The notes below the pieces were generated by a model, which worked only from the letters and a program-made list of their open reading frames with translations, was not told where the DNA came from and did not search any database. Both the position numbers and the translations under genes were made by a program. A DNA stretch of 64,000 bases from Oscillospiraceae bacterium (GTDB lineage Bacteria > Bacillota > Clostridia > Oscillospirales > Oscillospiraceae), in NCBI GenBank assembly GCA_017535865.1, contig JAFXTM010000006.1, positions 62,001 to 126,000 on the forward strand, written 5' to 3'. Shown here piece by piece: positions 19,492 through 29,784 of this stretch. Each line of letters begins with the position of its first letter. The first letter of the stretch is position 1.

Positions 19492-20121
19492 TTACTGAAT
19501 GTTCAGATACGTCCCGGGTACCTGCCCGACGATGATCGTGTCCGCTATCAGAACTTCCGTGATCACTTGTGCGCTTTCTGTCGCCCAGGGGATCAGAATA
19601 TCGATATCCACGATGACCTCAAGGTTGATCTGATGCTTCGTCTGGTTGATACCGGCCGACACAATGCTGTTATGAAAGGCCACACGAGAAGAGGTCAGCG
19701 AGATGATCCGAACCGGGATCCCCGGACCACGGCCCATGAGAAGGCTGATGCCCGTCAGATTGCCGAGCGGGATCTCTACCGTCAGCATGCGATTCCCTGT
19801 CGCTCCGGCAACGCGGTCCAGGATCTGGGCTGAAAGCGCGTTGATCCGCGCCATGTTGCTGCTGATCGCCGTTACTTCGCCGTGGTCATTTTTTTCAAAC
19901 TCAATGAAATAGTCACTGCCGTAATCGCGCTCGCTCATCAAGGTCGCGATTGTTTTGTTGATCTCAGCCGTTACGATATCACTCGCATCGGAGACGGCGA
20001 TCCGCGAGGAAACGTCTTTCAGAATAAAGGCTGCAGCACTCAAAAATGCCAGCAGGCCGATACAGGTCAACAAAAGAGCGGCCGCTGTGCCTGCGGGAAC
20101 GCTGTCCGGTCTTGGATGCAC
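19492..20121 (-). CDS. yunB: Sporulation protein YunB
   Basis: 209-residue protein with an N-terminal membrane span (about 13-33) and the YunB-family soluble domain (VTAEINKTIATLM, then VEIPLGNLTGISLLMGRGP and INQTKHQINLEVIVDIDILIPW). In Bacillus yunB is made in the mother cell and needed for efficient spore formation. GTG start with GGGAGG upstream. Lies between ligA and a methionine-gamma-lyase-family gene. Confidence 0.9.
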   Translation of the reverse strand: MHPRPDSVPAGTAAALLLTCIGLLAFLSAAAFILKDVSSRIAVSDASDIVTAEINKTIATLMSERDYGSDYFIEFEKNDHGEVTAISSNMARINALSAQILDRVAGATGNRMLTVEIPLGNLTGISLLMGRGPGIPVRIISLTSSRVAFHNSIVSAGINQTKHQINLEVIVDIDILIPWATESAQVITEVLIADTIIVGQVPGTYLNIQ

Positions 20122-20150
20122 GGATTCACCTCCCGTACATCCTATGACGC

Positions 20151-21404
20151 TCAGTCCTCCAACATGGCAGATACAGCCATCATGATGCCCAGTTTTCCGG
20201 ACTCATATGTCAGTCCGCCCTGCAAATATACAGTATACGGATCCCGCATCGGGCCATCGGCGGACAGCTCGATAGAAGAGCCCTGGATGAAGGAGCCGGC
20301 CGCCATGATGATCGGGCAATCGTATCCCGGCATCGGCGCTGGCTGCGGGGTCACGAAAGAATCGACCGGCGCTCCTGCCTGGATTCCGCGGCAGAAACGC
20401 TTCATCTTCTCCGGATCGCGCAGCTTGACCATCTGAATGATATCGGAGCGCTTGTCTTCAACCTCCGGGATGGACTCGATCCCAAGCTCTTCCATCATGG
20501 CAGAGCAAAACACAGCGGTTTTCATGGCCTGCGCGACGGTATGCGGCGCAAGGAACAGGCCCTGAAAAAGCAGCCGATTGTTCCCGAGCGTCGAGCCGCA
20601 CTCGCCGCCGATCCCAGGCGTGGTCAAGCGCATCGCGGCACGTTCTACGAGCTTGGACTTTCCGACAATATAACCGCCGGTCGGTGCAAGTCCGCCTCCC
20701 GGATTCTTGATGAGAGAACCAGCCAGAATATCGGCTCCCACATGGCTCGGCTCGACCACGTCCGTGAATTCTCCGTAGCAGTTGTCCACCATGACGTTTG
20801 CCAGCGGATTCACCTGATGGACAAGCTCGCAGATTTTGCCGATCTCTTCGACCGAGAGAGCTTTTCGATCAGCATATCCGCGTGAGCGCTGGATCATGAC
20901 GCCTCTTACGCCGGGCCTTGCGGTCTCCTTCCGAATCTTCTCGTAATCGGGACCGCCGTCGGCAGCAAGCCCGATCTCCGCATACCCTATCCCGTAGAAC
21001 TTCAGCGAGCCAAATGCCTTATCTTCCCTGCCGATGGCTGTCTGAAGTGTGTCATAGGGAGTCCCCGTAACGGCCAGGATCGTCTCGCCCGGACCTGCCA
21101 ACGAGAACATCGCGGCAGTCAGCGCATGTGTTCCGTTGACAAAACCGATGCGAACGAGTCCCGCTTCTGCACCGAAGACTTGCGCATAGATCCGGTCCAG
21201 CGTCTCGCGTCCCAGATCGTCGTAGCCATATCCGGTCGTCCCCGAAAAACAACTGTCGGAAACACGCTGGTCCTGAAAAGCCTCTAAAACGCGGCGGGTA
21301 TTCTCCTCGGCGACGGCATCGATCTCGGCAAAACGCATCTGACAGCGCGCTTGCGCCTGTTTTGCCATTTTACGGACTTCCGGTTTGATTTCGGATAATT
21401 TCAT
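20151..21404 (-). CDS. Methionine gamma-lyase family / aluminium-resistance-type PLP protein
   Basis: 417-residue PLP-dependent protein of the Met_gamma_lyase (YnbB-like, formerly aluminium resistance) family. Signatures are TGYGYDDLGRETLDRIYAQVFG near residue 60, VMVDNCYGEF with the PLP-contacting aspartate, and DILAGSLIKNPGGGLAPTGGYIVG carrying the probable PLP lysine. Expected chemistry is C-S lyase on methionine or cystathionine-like substrates, but it is not proven for this family. It directly follows murD (3 bases). Confidence 0.88.
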   Translation of the reverse strand: MKLSEIKPEVRKMAKQAQARCQMRFAEIDAVAEENTRRVLEAFQDQRVSDSCFSGTTGYGYDDLGRETLDRIYAQVFGAEAGLVRIGFVNGTHALTAAMFSLAGPGETILAVTGTPYDTLQTAIGREDKAFGSLKFYGIGYAEIGLAADGGPDYEKIRKETARPGVRGVMIQRSRGYADRKALSVEEIGKICELVHQVNPLANVMVDNCYGEFTDVVEPSHVGADILAGSLIKNPGGGLAPTGGYIVGKSKLVERAAMRLTTPGIGGECGSTLGNNRLLFQGLFLAPHTVAQAMKTAVFCSAMMEELGIESIPEVEDKRSDIIQMVKLRDPEKMKRFCRGIQAGAPVDSFVTPQPAPMPGYDCPIIMAAGSFIQGSSIELSADGPMRDPYTVYLQGGLTYESGKLGIMMAVSAMLED

Positions 21405-21407
21405 GAG

Positions 21408-22790
21408 TCAGGACAACTCCATAATCAGTTCTTTGAAATGATTGCCGCGTTCGGCAAAGTTCTTGAAATGGTCGAAAGACGCGCAGGCTGGTGAAAGGAG
21501 CACAATATCGCCCTCCCGTGCGGACGCAGCGGCCGCATAGACGGCTTCGTCAAAATCCGCGATCAGCCGGACCTCAAGCCCGCTGTCCGAATAGAGCGGT
21601 GATGCGAGGATCGCCGCGCGGATCTTTTCGGCCGTATCCCCGGTCAGGAAAACCTGCTTGGCCGAACGGCACAACTCATCCCCGAGTGCATCAAAGGGGA
21701 TGTGCTTGTCATAGCCGCCGGCAATCAGGATCGGCTTCCGCTTCAGAGCGCGAAGACCGGCGATCGTCCGGCTGGGGCTGGAGCCAATGGAATCGTTTAT
21801 GTAAGTCACGCCGCGCAGCTCACGCACTTGTTCGAGGCGGTGCTCGACCCCTTTGAAACGCATCGCAACGTCCCGGCAGATGGCCGCATCTACCAAACCG
21901 CGCGTCGCTTCAAAAGCGGCCAGATAGTTGAGTACGTTGTGTTCGCCCGGAAGAAGAATCTCATCCTTACGCATGATTTTCTCCCGGACGGTACCGTCAA
22001 CGCGGTAAAGCACAGAATCTATACAGAAGGTCCCGCGGGAGGCGGTGTTCTTATCGGAAAAATAGGAAATCTCCGCGTGAGCCGACGAAGCATAATAGGG
22101 CGTCTGCCCGTCGTCAAGATTCAACACGAGCCTGTCCTCCGGACTCTGCTGCAGGAAAATAGAGCGTTTTGCGTCAATGTAATCCTGATAGTCCAGATGT
22201 TTGTCCAAGTGATTGGGAGAGATATTCGTAATGACCGCCACATGCGGACGGCAGTTCATGCTGTGAAGCTGGAAAGAACTGAGTTCCAGAACGGCAAAAT
22301 CTTCCTGGCGTATGTTCGGAACATCGCAGAGGAGCGGATGTCCGATGTTGCCGCCGAGATGTACGCGGTATCCCTGCGCCTTCAGGAGCTCGGAAATAAT
22401 CGTAGTTGTCGTGGTCTTGCCGTCGCTGCCCGTTACCGCCAGGATCGGACAGGGGCAGAGAGAGAAAAACGCTTCAATTTCCGAGGTGACGACGCTTCCA
22501 CGCTCGCGAGCTGCCTGTAAATGCGGATCAAAAGGCATCAGGCCGGGCGTGCGGAAAACCACATTCTGATTAAGCCCTTCAAGATAATCACCGCCGAACT
22601 TGAGCTTTGCGCCGAGCGCTTCAAGGCGCTCCGCTTCGGGGCCCATCTCCTCTCGGCTGCGCTTGTCGCAGGCTGTCACATCACAGCCGTTTGAACAGAG
22701 CAGCTCGATGAGAGGCGTGTTGCTGACACCGATTCCGATCACGGCAATCGTTTTATCTTTAAGGGAAATCACAAAGTCCTGCAGTGTCAT
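21408..22790 (-). CDS. murD: UDP-N-acetylmuramoylalanine-D-glutamate ligase
   Basis: Adds D-glutamate to UDP-MurNAc-L-Ala. About 460 residues. ATP site GSDGKTTTTTII near residue 118; Mur ligase middle domain ELSSFQLHSM and NHLDKHLDYQDYIDAK, and C-terminal YINDSIGSSPSRTIAGL. The frame begins with TTG at 22796, but AGGGAG is well spaced before ATG 22790. It lies about 36 kb from the mraY-murE-murG cluster, where it is often found, and heads its own transcript. Confidence 0.95.
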   Translation of the reverse strand: MTLQDFVISLKDKTIAVIGIGVSNTPLIELLCSNGCDVTACDKRSREEMGPEAERLEALGAKLKFGGDYLEGLNQNVVFRTPGLMPFDPHLQAARERGSVVTSEIEAFFSLCPCPILAVTGSDGKTTTTTIISELLKAQGYRVHLGGNIGHPLLCDVPNIRQEDFAVLELSSFQLHSMNCRPHVAVITNISPNHLDKHLDYQDYIDAKRSIFLQQSPEDRLVLNLDDGQTPYYASSAHAEISYFSDKNTASRGTFCIDSVLYRVDGTVREKIMRKDEILLPGEHNVLNYLAAFEATRGLVDAAICRDVAMRFKGVEHRLEQVRELRGVTYINDSIGSSPSRTIAGLRALKRKPILIAGGYDKHIPFDALGDELCRSAKQVFLTGDTAEKIRAAILASPLYSDSGLEVRLIADFDEAVYAAAASAREGDIVLLSPACASFDHFKNFAERGNHFKELIMELS

Positions 22791-22824
22791 GCACAACTCC
22801 CTTTCCTTCCAGTCTAACTATTTT

Positions 22825-22853
22825 ATTATACTTCTTTTCTTAATCTATTACAA
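22825..22853 (-). promoter_or_regulatory. Promoter of murD operon
   Basis: TTGTAA (22853-22848), 17-base spacer, TATAAT (22830-22825), 35 bases before the murD start. Divergent from the rnpB promoter. Confidence 0.88.
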
Positions 22854-22862
22854 GAAAATTTG

Positions 22863-22891
22863 TTGACTTCAATTCGGGAATTGAGTAAAAT
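22863..22891 (+). promoter_or_regulatory. Promoter of rnpB
   Basis: TTGACT (22863-22868), 17-base spacer, TAAAAT (22886-22891); transcription would begin about 22898, exactly at the RNA's first helix. Confidence 0.88.
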
Positions 22892-22898
22892 ATCACCC

Positions 22899-23252
22899 GT
22901 ATGAGCAGGCCGAACGACCGCGGGCACAGGGCGAAAGCCCGTGAATGAGGAAAGTCCGGGCTCCACAGGGCAAGGATAACGGGTAACACCCGCCAGGGGC
23001 AACCCTCGGACAAGTGCAACAGAGATATACCGCCTGTCGGTCTTTCCGGCAGGTAAGGGTGGAAAGGCGAGGTAAGAGCTCACCCGTCCCATGGAGACAT
23101 GGCGACGCTGTAAACTCTATCCGGAGCAACACCGTGGAGGGACATAACGGCCGGCCCGGCCGTCCCGGGGAGGTGGCTTGAGCCCGTTGGCAACAGCGGG
23201 CCTAGATAGATGGTCGTTCTCGACAGAACCCGGCTTACAGACCTGCTCATAT
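22899..23252 (+). ncRNA. rnpB: RNase P RNA, type A
   Basis: Catalytic RNA that matures tRNA 5' ends. The closing helix P1 is GTATGAGCAGG with CCTGCTCATATAC. Conserved core elements are GAGGAAAGTCCGGGCTCC near 22947, the GGTAAGGGTGGAAAGGCGAGGTAAGAGCTCACC region near 23052 and CGACAGAACCCGGCTTACAGACC at the 3' end. Length near 350 bases and this layout fit the ancestral type A form. Confidence 0.97.
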
Positions 23253-23284
23253 ACAAAAACGGACGCGTAAGCGTCCGTTTTTGT
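23253..23284. terminator. Terminator of rnpB, probably also of pur operon
   Basis: ACAAAAACGGACGC, loop GTAA, GCGTCCGTTTTTGT. The symmetric flanks can stop rnpB from the left and guaB from the right (guaB ends at 23303). Confidence 0.92.
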
Positions 23285-23302
23285 ATGTTTACCGGGTAAG
23301 AA

Positions 23303-24808
23303 TTATTCTTTTCCGAGTGTCGTGCGCAGTGTGACATCGTGATAGCCGCCCTCTACGATGCTGGTGGAGGATACGACCGTCAGACGCGCCTTCTCCTGCA
23401 GTTCGGGGATCGTGAGCGCACCGACATTGCACATGGTCGATTTGACTTTGTAAAGGCTCTTGGCAACGTTTTCCTGCAGCCCGCCGGCGTAGACGACGTA
23501 GGAATCCACGCCTTCTTCAAAAGCAAGTGTGTTCTTGCCGCCCATATCGTAGCGCTGCCAGTTGCGCGCACGGTTGGAACCCTCGCCCCAGTACTCCTTC
23601 ACATATTGACCGTTAACAAAGAGCTTTGGCGTTGGAGACTCGTCGAAGCGGGCAAAATAGCGTCCAAGCATCACAAAGTCAGCGCCCATGGCAAGCGCCA
23701 GCGTGATGTGATAATCATGTACGATGCCGCCGTCAGAGCAGATCGGCACATAGATACCGGTCTCCTTGAAGTATTCGTCACGCGCGGCAGCGACCTCGAT
23801 GATCGCAGTTGCCTGACCGCGTCCGATCCCCTTGGTCTCGCGCGTTATGCAGATCGAGCCCCCGCCGATACCGACCTTGACGAAGTCTGCACCCGCCCGG
23901 GCAAGGAAAAGAAAACCGTCTCGATCCACAACATTGCCGGCACCGACTTTTACGCTGTCTCCGTATTTTTCTCGGATAAAGTCGATCGTTCTCTTCTGCC
24001 AGACAGAGTGTCCCTCGGAGGAGTCAATGCAGAGCACGTCAGCCCCAGCCTCCACAAGCGCAGGGACACGGACGGCATAGTCGCGCGAATTGATGCCGGC
24101 ACCTACCATATAGCGTTTTTGTTCGTCCTGAAGGCTCAAAGGATGCTCTTTATGTTCTGCGTAATCCTTGCGAAAAACGAAATAAAGCAAATGATCTTCC
24201 TTGTCCACGATCGGAAGAGAGTTGAGCTTATTTTCCCAAATGATATCGTTGGCCTCTTTCAGGGTCGTCCCCTCCGGAGCTGTTACCAGCTTGTCACGCG
24301 GGGTCATGAAATCGCGGACTTTTGCGTCGACCTGCATGCGTGAAACACGGTAATCCCGGCTGGTAACGATCCCGAGGAGCTTGCCGTTGGGGCTCGCGTC
24401 CTCCGTGATCGCGATCGTCGAAAAGCCGTTTTTCTCCTTCAGAGTCAGCACATCCGCCAGGGTGTCGTCCGGCGTCAGGTTGGAAGCGCTGGGGACAAAA
24501 CCTGCCTTGTAGCTCTTCACGCGGCGGACCATAGCGGCCTCATTCTCAACGCTCTGCGATCCGTAGATGAAAGACATCCCGCCCTCTTTTGCGAGAGCGA
24601 CTGCCATCGTGTCATTGGAGACGGACTGCATGATGGCTGAGACCATAGGGATATTCAGGCAGATCGGGCACTCCTCTTCTCCTTTGCGGTATTTCACCAG
24701 GGGCGTGCGGAGCGTGACATTGTCGGGTGTGTTGAGCTCGGAGGTATAGCCGGGAACGAGAAGATATTCGTTAAATGTACGCGAGGGTTCGGGATAATAA
24801 TATGCCAT
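23303..24808 (-). CDS. guaB: IMP dehydrogenase
   Basis: Oxidises IMP to XMP with NAD, committing flux to GMP. 501 residues. The catalytic cysteine is in [10 protein letters not shown] near residue 317; two CBS domains occupy about residues 105-225 ([20 protein letters not shown]). The N-terminus [13 protein letters not shown] and the C-terminal half differ from the short guaB of Proteobacteria and resemble the longer form of some Firmicutes. It follows purL after 10 bases, so it is the last gene of the purine operon. Confidence 0.93.
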   Translation of the reverse strand: MAYYYPEPSRTFNEYLLVPGYTSELNTPDNVTLRTPLVKYRKGEEECPICLNIPMVSAIMQSVSNDTMAVALAKEGGMSFIYGSQSVENEAAMVRRVKSYKAGFVPSASNLTPDDTLADVLTLKEKNGFSTIAITEDASPNGKLLGIVTSRDYRVSRMQVDAKVRDFMTPRDKLVTAPEGTTLKEANDIIWENKLNSLPIVDKEDHLLYFVFRKDYAEHKEHPLSLQDEQKRYMVGAGINSRDYAVRVPALVEAGADVLCIDSSEGHSVWQKRTIDFIREKYGDSVKVGAGNVVDRDGFLFLARAGADFVKVGIGGGSICITRETKGIGRGQATAIIEVAAARDEYFKETGIYVPICSDGGIVHDYHITLALAMGADFVMLGRYFARFDESPTPKLFVNGQYVKEYWGEGSNRARNWQRYDMGGKNTLAFEEGVDSYVVYAGGLQENVAKSLYKVKSTMCNVGALTIPELQEKARLTVVSSTSIVEGGYHDVTLRTTLGKE

Positions 24809-24818
24809 ATTACACCTC

Positions 24819-27800
24819 TCACTTAAAGTAGTTTACAGCCGAGCGGAACAGCTTCATGTCCATTTCGCCCGGGACGTTACGGTAAAGATTCTGCCCGATG
24901 CGTTCGCTGTGTCCCATCTTGCCGAGCACGCGTCCGTCCGGTGAGCAGATGCCTTCGATGGCCTGACAGGAACCGTTGGGGTTGAAGGCGGTATCCATGC
25001 TGGGCTCTCCGTTTAAGTCCACATACTGCGTCACAATCTGCCCATGGGATGCCAACTGTTCAATAAGCGCCGGCTCTGCGAGGAAACGCCCCTCACCGTG
25101 AGAAATCGGGACAGTGAATATCTCGCCGGGCCGTGTGCCGGAGAGCCACGGAGAGAGGTTCGTGCAGACACGTGTGCGGACCAGCTTTGACTGATGACGT
25201 CCGATCGTATTGTAGCTCAAGGTTGGGCAATGCACATCCGTATCGAGAATACGTCCGTACGGCACCAGACCGAGTTTTATGAGAGCCTGAAAGCCGTTGC
25301 AGATTCCAAGCATCAGACCGTCCCGATCACGGAGCAGGGCTTCCACTTCGTCCTTGACGGAGGGATTGCGGAAGAAGGCAGTAATAAATTTGGCGGATCC
25401 GTCAGGCTCATCGCCGCCGGAGAAGCCGCCGGGGATCAATACAGTCTGCGCGGTTTTCAAGGCCGCACTGAATTGCTCCACGCTCTCCGCAACCATGTCG
25501 GCGGAGAGGTTCCGTACTACCAGAATCTCCGCGTCTCCCCCTGCTTCCATCCATGCACGCGCCGTGTCGTATTCACAGTTCGTGCCGGGAAAAACCGGAA
25601 TGACCGCTTTGGGGCGCACATGCTTGACAGCGGGCGCGGCATGCGCATTCGAAAAATATGTGTATGTCTCCACGGCGGAATCGCCATCTTCAACTGAGGT
25701 GGGATAAACGCTCTCCAAAACCGCCTCATTCAAAGACAAAAGCTCAGAAAGAGAAACGCTCTCCCCTTCCAGGCTGATCACAGCTTCCCTGCTCGTGTAT
25801 CCGATGCGCAGCGCACCGTCATATTCTTCGCTGAGCTCCGCCACAATAGCGCCGGGCTTGGATGCATACCAATCCAAGGTCAAGTCTCTGTCGGCTGAGA
25901 ATCCGATCTCGTTGCCAAAGCTCATATTCATTACCGCCTCGGCGAGACCATGTTCCACAGCCCAGGCTGCCTTGACAGCGCCGGCTCGGTGAAGCTCCAT
26001 GAAACGTTCCCAGGAAGCCTTGATGCTCGCAGGATCGTCTCCGCAGAAAAGGAAGACCGGATGGCCCGGCGCTTTAAACTCCGTGCTGAGGACTTCACAG
26101 GCCTTGACAGGCGCAATGGCAAACGAGATCAGTGTAGGCGGAACGTCGCGATCGAGAAAGCTCCCCGACATGGAGTCCTTTCCGCCGATAGCCGCTGCAC
26201 CAAGCTCTATCTGCGCGTCAAGCGCTCCAAGAAGAGCGGCAAAGGGTTTCCCCCATCGCTCCGGCACACTGCGGAGTTTTTCGAAGAATTCCTGGAACGA
26301 CAGGTAGGCTTTCCGATAATCCCCACCCGCAGCGACCAGCTTGGACATCGATACATAGACAGCTTCATACGCTCCGCCAAAGCAGTCCTCCTCCATGCGG
26401 GCCGGGTCAAACCCCCATGCCATGATACTGGCGTCATCGGTTTGCTGTCCGGGAAGCACCGGGAACTTTGCAGCCATTGCCTGCGCGGGGCTTCGCTGTG
26501 TTTTGCCCCCAAAGGGTACCAAAACGCTTGCCGCCCCAATGCTGCTGTCAAAGCGCTCCACCAGTCCCCTGCGGCTGGCGCACGGAAGGCTTGACGCCAT
26601 CGCTCGAAGTGAGGAAGGACGCACTTTTTCTGTCAGGACATGGTTCGGAACACAAACCGTACTGTGCTTTACGGCACCGTTGGTATTCAGAAAACCACGC
26701 GACAGATCAGCAATCGTTTTACCACGCCAGGACATGCGCATACGCGCCTGCTCGGTGACGACAGCAACCGGATAAGCCTCAAGGTTTTCTTTAGCCGCCG
26801 CCTCCATAAAGGAGTCCGCGTTTTCCGGTGCGACAACGACGGCCATCCGTTCCTGCGATTCGGAAATGGCGAGCTCTGTCCCGTCAAGACCGTCGTATTT
26901 TTTTCGGACAGCATCCAGATCGATCTGCAGCCCATCAGCCAGCTCGCCGATGGCGACGGAAACACCGCCGGCGCCGAAATCGTTGCAGCGTTTTATAAGC
27001 CGTGTGACATCGCCGTTTCGGAACAGACGCTGGAGCTTGCGTTCCTCCGGGGCATTGCCCTTCTGGACCTCGCTCGCCATGGTGCTAAGAGATTTTTTGT
27101 TATGGCTTTTGGATGAACCGGTCGCGCCGCCAATCCCGTCTCGACCCGTTCTGCCGCCGAGCAGAATGACGATATCCCCGGGAGCCGGCAGTTCCCGCCG
27201 GACGTTTTCAGCCGGTGCCGCCGCCACGACAACGCCGCATTCGAGGCGTTTTGCAACGTAACCCTCGTGATATACCTCAGCTACATGGCCAGTCGCAAGC
27301 CCGATCTGATTGCCATAGGAACTGTATCCGGCGGCCGCTGTCTGTGCGAGCTTGCGCTGCGGGAGCTTACCCTCCAATGTCTCGGCAAGGGTCTTGCGCG
27401 GATCTCCGCCTCCGGTCACGCGCATCGCTTGATGTACAAAAGCACGCCCCGAGAGCGGATCGCGGATACAGCCGCCGATACAGGTGGCAGCACCGCCGAA
27501 AGGTTCAATCTCGGTCGGGTGGTTATGTGTCTCGTTTTTAAACATGAGCAGCCAATCCTGCTCATTTCCGTCCACTGTGATCGGCGCATGGATGGAACAG
27601 GCATTGATTTCCTCGGACTCGTCCAGTTCAGGGAGCATGCCTCGCTTCTTGAGTGTTTTCGCACCGATCGTAGCGAGATCCATCAGGGTGGTGGGACGCT
27701 TGGCGGCCTTCTCCTCTCCATATACCTCAACACGCATGCTCAGATAGCGCGCAAAGGCGTCTTTCACACGGGAATCCCGTATATCCACGGAATCGATATG

Positions 27801-28493
27801 TGTGGAGAAAGTGGTATGCCGACAGTGATCAGACCAGTAGGTATCCACTACGCGAATCTCCGTGATCGTCGGGTCACGGTTCTCGTCGTCGCGGAAATAT
27901 GCCTGCAGGAAAGAGAGATCGTCCAGGTCCATGGCCAGGCCAAGATTGTCGAGCAGCCCGGAAAGCGCTGCTCGGTCCATAGCCCGAAAGCCATCCACCG
28001 TTTCGATATCTGCGGGAGCGGGATAGGAAACATGCAGCGTCTGGGGCTTTTCCAATGCAGCTTCGCGACTTTCGACAGGGTTGATAACGTAATGTTTGAC
28101 GCGCTGCAGTTCCTCTTCGGAGAGTGAGCCGTACAAGGCATAGACCTTAGCGGTGCGCACAAGGGGGCGATCGCCCGGCTGAAGAAGCTGAATGCACTGT
28201 GCAGCCGAATCGGCGCGCTGATCAAACTGACCGGGAAGCGGCTCCACGGCAAACACAAAATCCGCGCCGGAAAGAGGAGCCTCTTCGTAAACATGGTCAA
28301 GCTGCGGCTCCGAGAAAACCGTACCCCTCGCACGCTGAAAGAGCTCTTCGCTGATGTTCTCTACATCATATCGATTCAGAATCCGTATGTTTTCCAGCTT
28401 TTCAATTCCAAGGAAGTCTCTGCATTCTGAGAGCAGCGCGGCAGCTTCCGGCGCAAGGCCTGTTCTTTTTTCGACAAAAACTCTGTAGATCAT
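24819..28493 (-). CDS. purL: Phosphoribosylformylglycinamidine synthase, single-chain
   Basis: Converts FGAR and glutamine to FGAM. About 1224 residues, the large clostridial-type form containing PurS-like N-terminal, two AIRS-like synthetase repeats and a C-terminal class I glutaminase ([25 protein letters not shown], catalytic cysteine in [15 protein letters not shown]). Separate purS and purQ are therefore not needed and not present. The frame extends to 28535, but the ATG at 28493 ([10 protein letters not shown]) has GGGGGACTGAA upstream and lies just inside the purD stop. Confidence 0.95.
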   Translation of the reverse strand: MIYRVFVEKRTGLAPEAAALLSECRDFLGIEKLENIRILNRYDVENISEELFQRARGTVFSEPQLDHVYEEAPLSGADFVFAVEPLPGQFDQRADSAAQCIQLLQPGDRPLVRTAKVYALYGSLSEEELQRVKHYVINPVESREAALEKPQTLHVSYPAPADIETVDGFRAMDRAALSGLLDNLGLAMDLDDLSFLQAYFRDDENRDPTITEIRVVDTYWSDHCRHTTFSTHIDSVDIRDSRVKDAFARYLSMRVEVYGEEKAAKRPTTLMDLATIGAKTLKKRGMLPELDESEEINACSIHAPITVDGNEQDWLLMFKNETHNHPTEIEPFGGAATCIGGCIRDPLSGRAFVHQAMRVTGGGDPRKTLAETLEGKLPQRKLAQTAAAGYSSYGNQIGLATGHVAEVYHEGYVAKRLECGVVVAAAPAENVRRELPAPGDIVILLGGRTGRDGIGGATGSSKSHNKKSLSTMASEVQKGNAPEERKLQRLFRNGDVTRLIKRCNDFGAGGVSVAIGELADGLQIDLDAVRKKYDGLDGTELAISESQERMAVVVAPENADSFMEAAAKENLEAYPVAVVTEQARMRMSWRGKTIADLSRGFLNTNGAVKHSTVCVPNHVLTEKVRPSSLRAMASSLPCASRRGLVERFDSSIGAASVLVPFGGKTQRSPAQAMAAKFPVLPGQQTDDASIMAWGFDPARMEEDCFGGAYEAVYVSMSKLVAAGGDYRKAYLSFQEFFEKLRSVPERWGKPFAALLGALDAQIELGAAAIGGKDSMSGSFLDRDVPPTLISFAIAPVKACEVLSTEFKAPGHPVFLFCGDDPASIKASWERFMELHRAGAVKAAWAVEHGLAEAVMNMSFGNEIGFSADRDLTLDWYASKPGAIVAELSEEYDGALRIGYTSREAVISLEGESVSLSELLSLNEAVLESVYPTSVEDGDSAVETYTYFSNAHAAPAVKHVRPKAVIPVFPGTNCEYDTARAWMEAGGDAEILVVRNLSADMVAESVEQFSAALKTAQTVLIPGGFSGGDEPDGSAKFITAFFRNPSVKDEVEALLRDRDGLMLGICNGFQALIKLGLVPYGRILDTDVHCPTLSYNTIGRHQSKLVRTRVCTNLSPWLSGTRPGEIFTVPISHGEGRFLAEPALIEQLASHGQIVTQYVDLNGEPSMDTAFNPNGSCQAIEGICSPDGRVLGKMGHSERIGQNLYRNVPGEMDMKLFRSAVNYFK

Positions 28494-28494
28494 T

Positions 28495-29769
28495 TCAGTC
28501 CCCCAGAGCACGCAGCGCGCGCTGTCCGATGTCATGCCGGAACATCATTTGGTCAAAATGAATCTGCCCGACGGCGGCGTATGCATCATCCAGTGCTTCC
28601 CGAAGCGTTTTCGCACAGGCAGTGACGCCAAGCACGCGCCCGCCTGAAGTGAACAGTTTACCATCATTGAGCCTGTCACCTGCGTGGAATACGGTCACAT
28701 TATCCGGAAGAGATGACGGGAGAAAGATTTCTTTTCCCTTTTCGTATGCGGACGGATAACCTCCCGATGCCAGGATCACGCAAGCGGCGGCATCGGAATG
28801 CCACTCGACGCTGATCTCATGCAGGCGTTCCTCTTCGACCGCCTGCATGACCGTTAGCAAATCGGTCTTCAGAAGCGGGAGCACGACCTGTGTTTCCGGA
28901 TCGCCAAAGCGGCAGTTGTATTCGATCACCCTGGGGCCTTGCGGCGTCAGCATCAAACCGAAATACAAGCAGCCCTTAAAGGGACAACCTTCCTCCTGCA
29001 TGGCTTGAACGGTCGGCAGAAAAATCTCTTCCATACACTGCGACGCAACATCCGCCGTATAAAAGGGGTTTGGAGCGACTGTGCCCATACCGCCGGTATT
29101 CAGACCGGTATCCCCGTCACCCGCGCGCTTGTGGTCCATGGAGGAGACCATCGGGCAGATCGTTTTGCCGTCCGTGAAGGCGAGGACAGAAACTTCGGGA
29201 CCGGTAAGAAACTCTTCGATCACAATGCGGCTCCCCGCTTCACCGAAGCGTTTTTCCTCCATCAGCGCGGAGACGGCGGAACATGCCTCTTCCCAGTCCT
29301 GTACGATCAGAACACCTTTTCCGAGAGCCAGCCCGTCCGCTTTCAGCACGATCGGAAAGCTCGCAGTCTCCAGAAACGCGAGTGCATCTTCCGCTTTGCA
29401 GAACACACGATACTTCGCTGTCGGGATATGATATTTCTTCATCAGATCCTTCGCAAAAACTTTGCTTGCCTCGATGCGGGCCGCTTTGGCCTCAGGCCCG
29501 AAGCAGGGGATCCCAAGCGCATGAAGGCGATCCACGCAGCCGAGAGCAAGCGGATCATCCTGCGCGACGACGGCAAAATCAATCGGATGGCTCCCGGCAA
29601 AAGAGCAGATCGCATCGATGTCCTTGGCGCCGATCGGAACGCATTCCGCATCCGCGGCAATTCCGCCGTTGCCAGGCAGACACCAGATCGTCTCCACGCG
29701 CGGGTTTTCTCTGAGTTTTTTGATGATCGCATGTTCGCGGCCGCCGCCGCCGATCACAAGCAGATTCAT
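28495..29769 (-). CDS. purD: Phosphoribosylamine-glycine ligase
   Basis: 424-residue ATP-grasp enzyme making GAR from phosphoribosylamine and glycine. N-terminal MNLLVIGGGGREHAII; ATP-grasp region FPIVLKADGLALGKGVLI; GGMGTVAPNPFY and NCRFGDPETQVVLP near the metal site. Two bases separate its stop from the purL start. Confidence 0.96.
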   Translation of the reverse strand: MNLLVIGGGGREHAIIKKLRENPRVETIWCLPGNGGIAADAECVPIGAKDIDAICSFAGSHPIDFAVVAQDDPLALGCVDRLHALGIPCFGPEAKAARIEASKVFAKDLMKKYHIPTAKYRVFCKAEDALAFLETASFPIVLKADGLALGKGVLIVQDWEEACSAVSALMEEKRFGEAGSRIVIEEFLTGPEVSVLAFTDGKTICPMVSSMDHKRAGDGDTGLNTGGMGTVAPNPFYTADVASQCMEEIFLPTVQAMQEEGCPFKGCLYFGLMLTPQGPRVIEYNCRFGDPETQVVLPLLKTDLLTVMQAVEEERLHEISVEWHSDAAACVILASGGYPSAYEKGKEIFLPSSLPDNVTVFHAGDRLNDGKLFTSGGRVLGVTACAKTLREALDDAYAAVGQIHFDQMMFRHDIGQRALRALGD

Positions 29770-29784
29770 TTCCAGCCTCCAGCA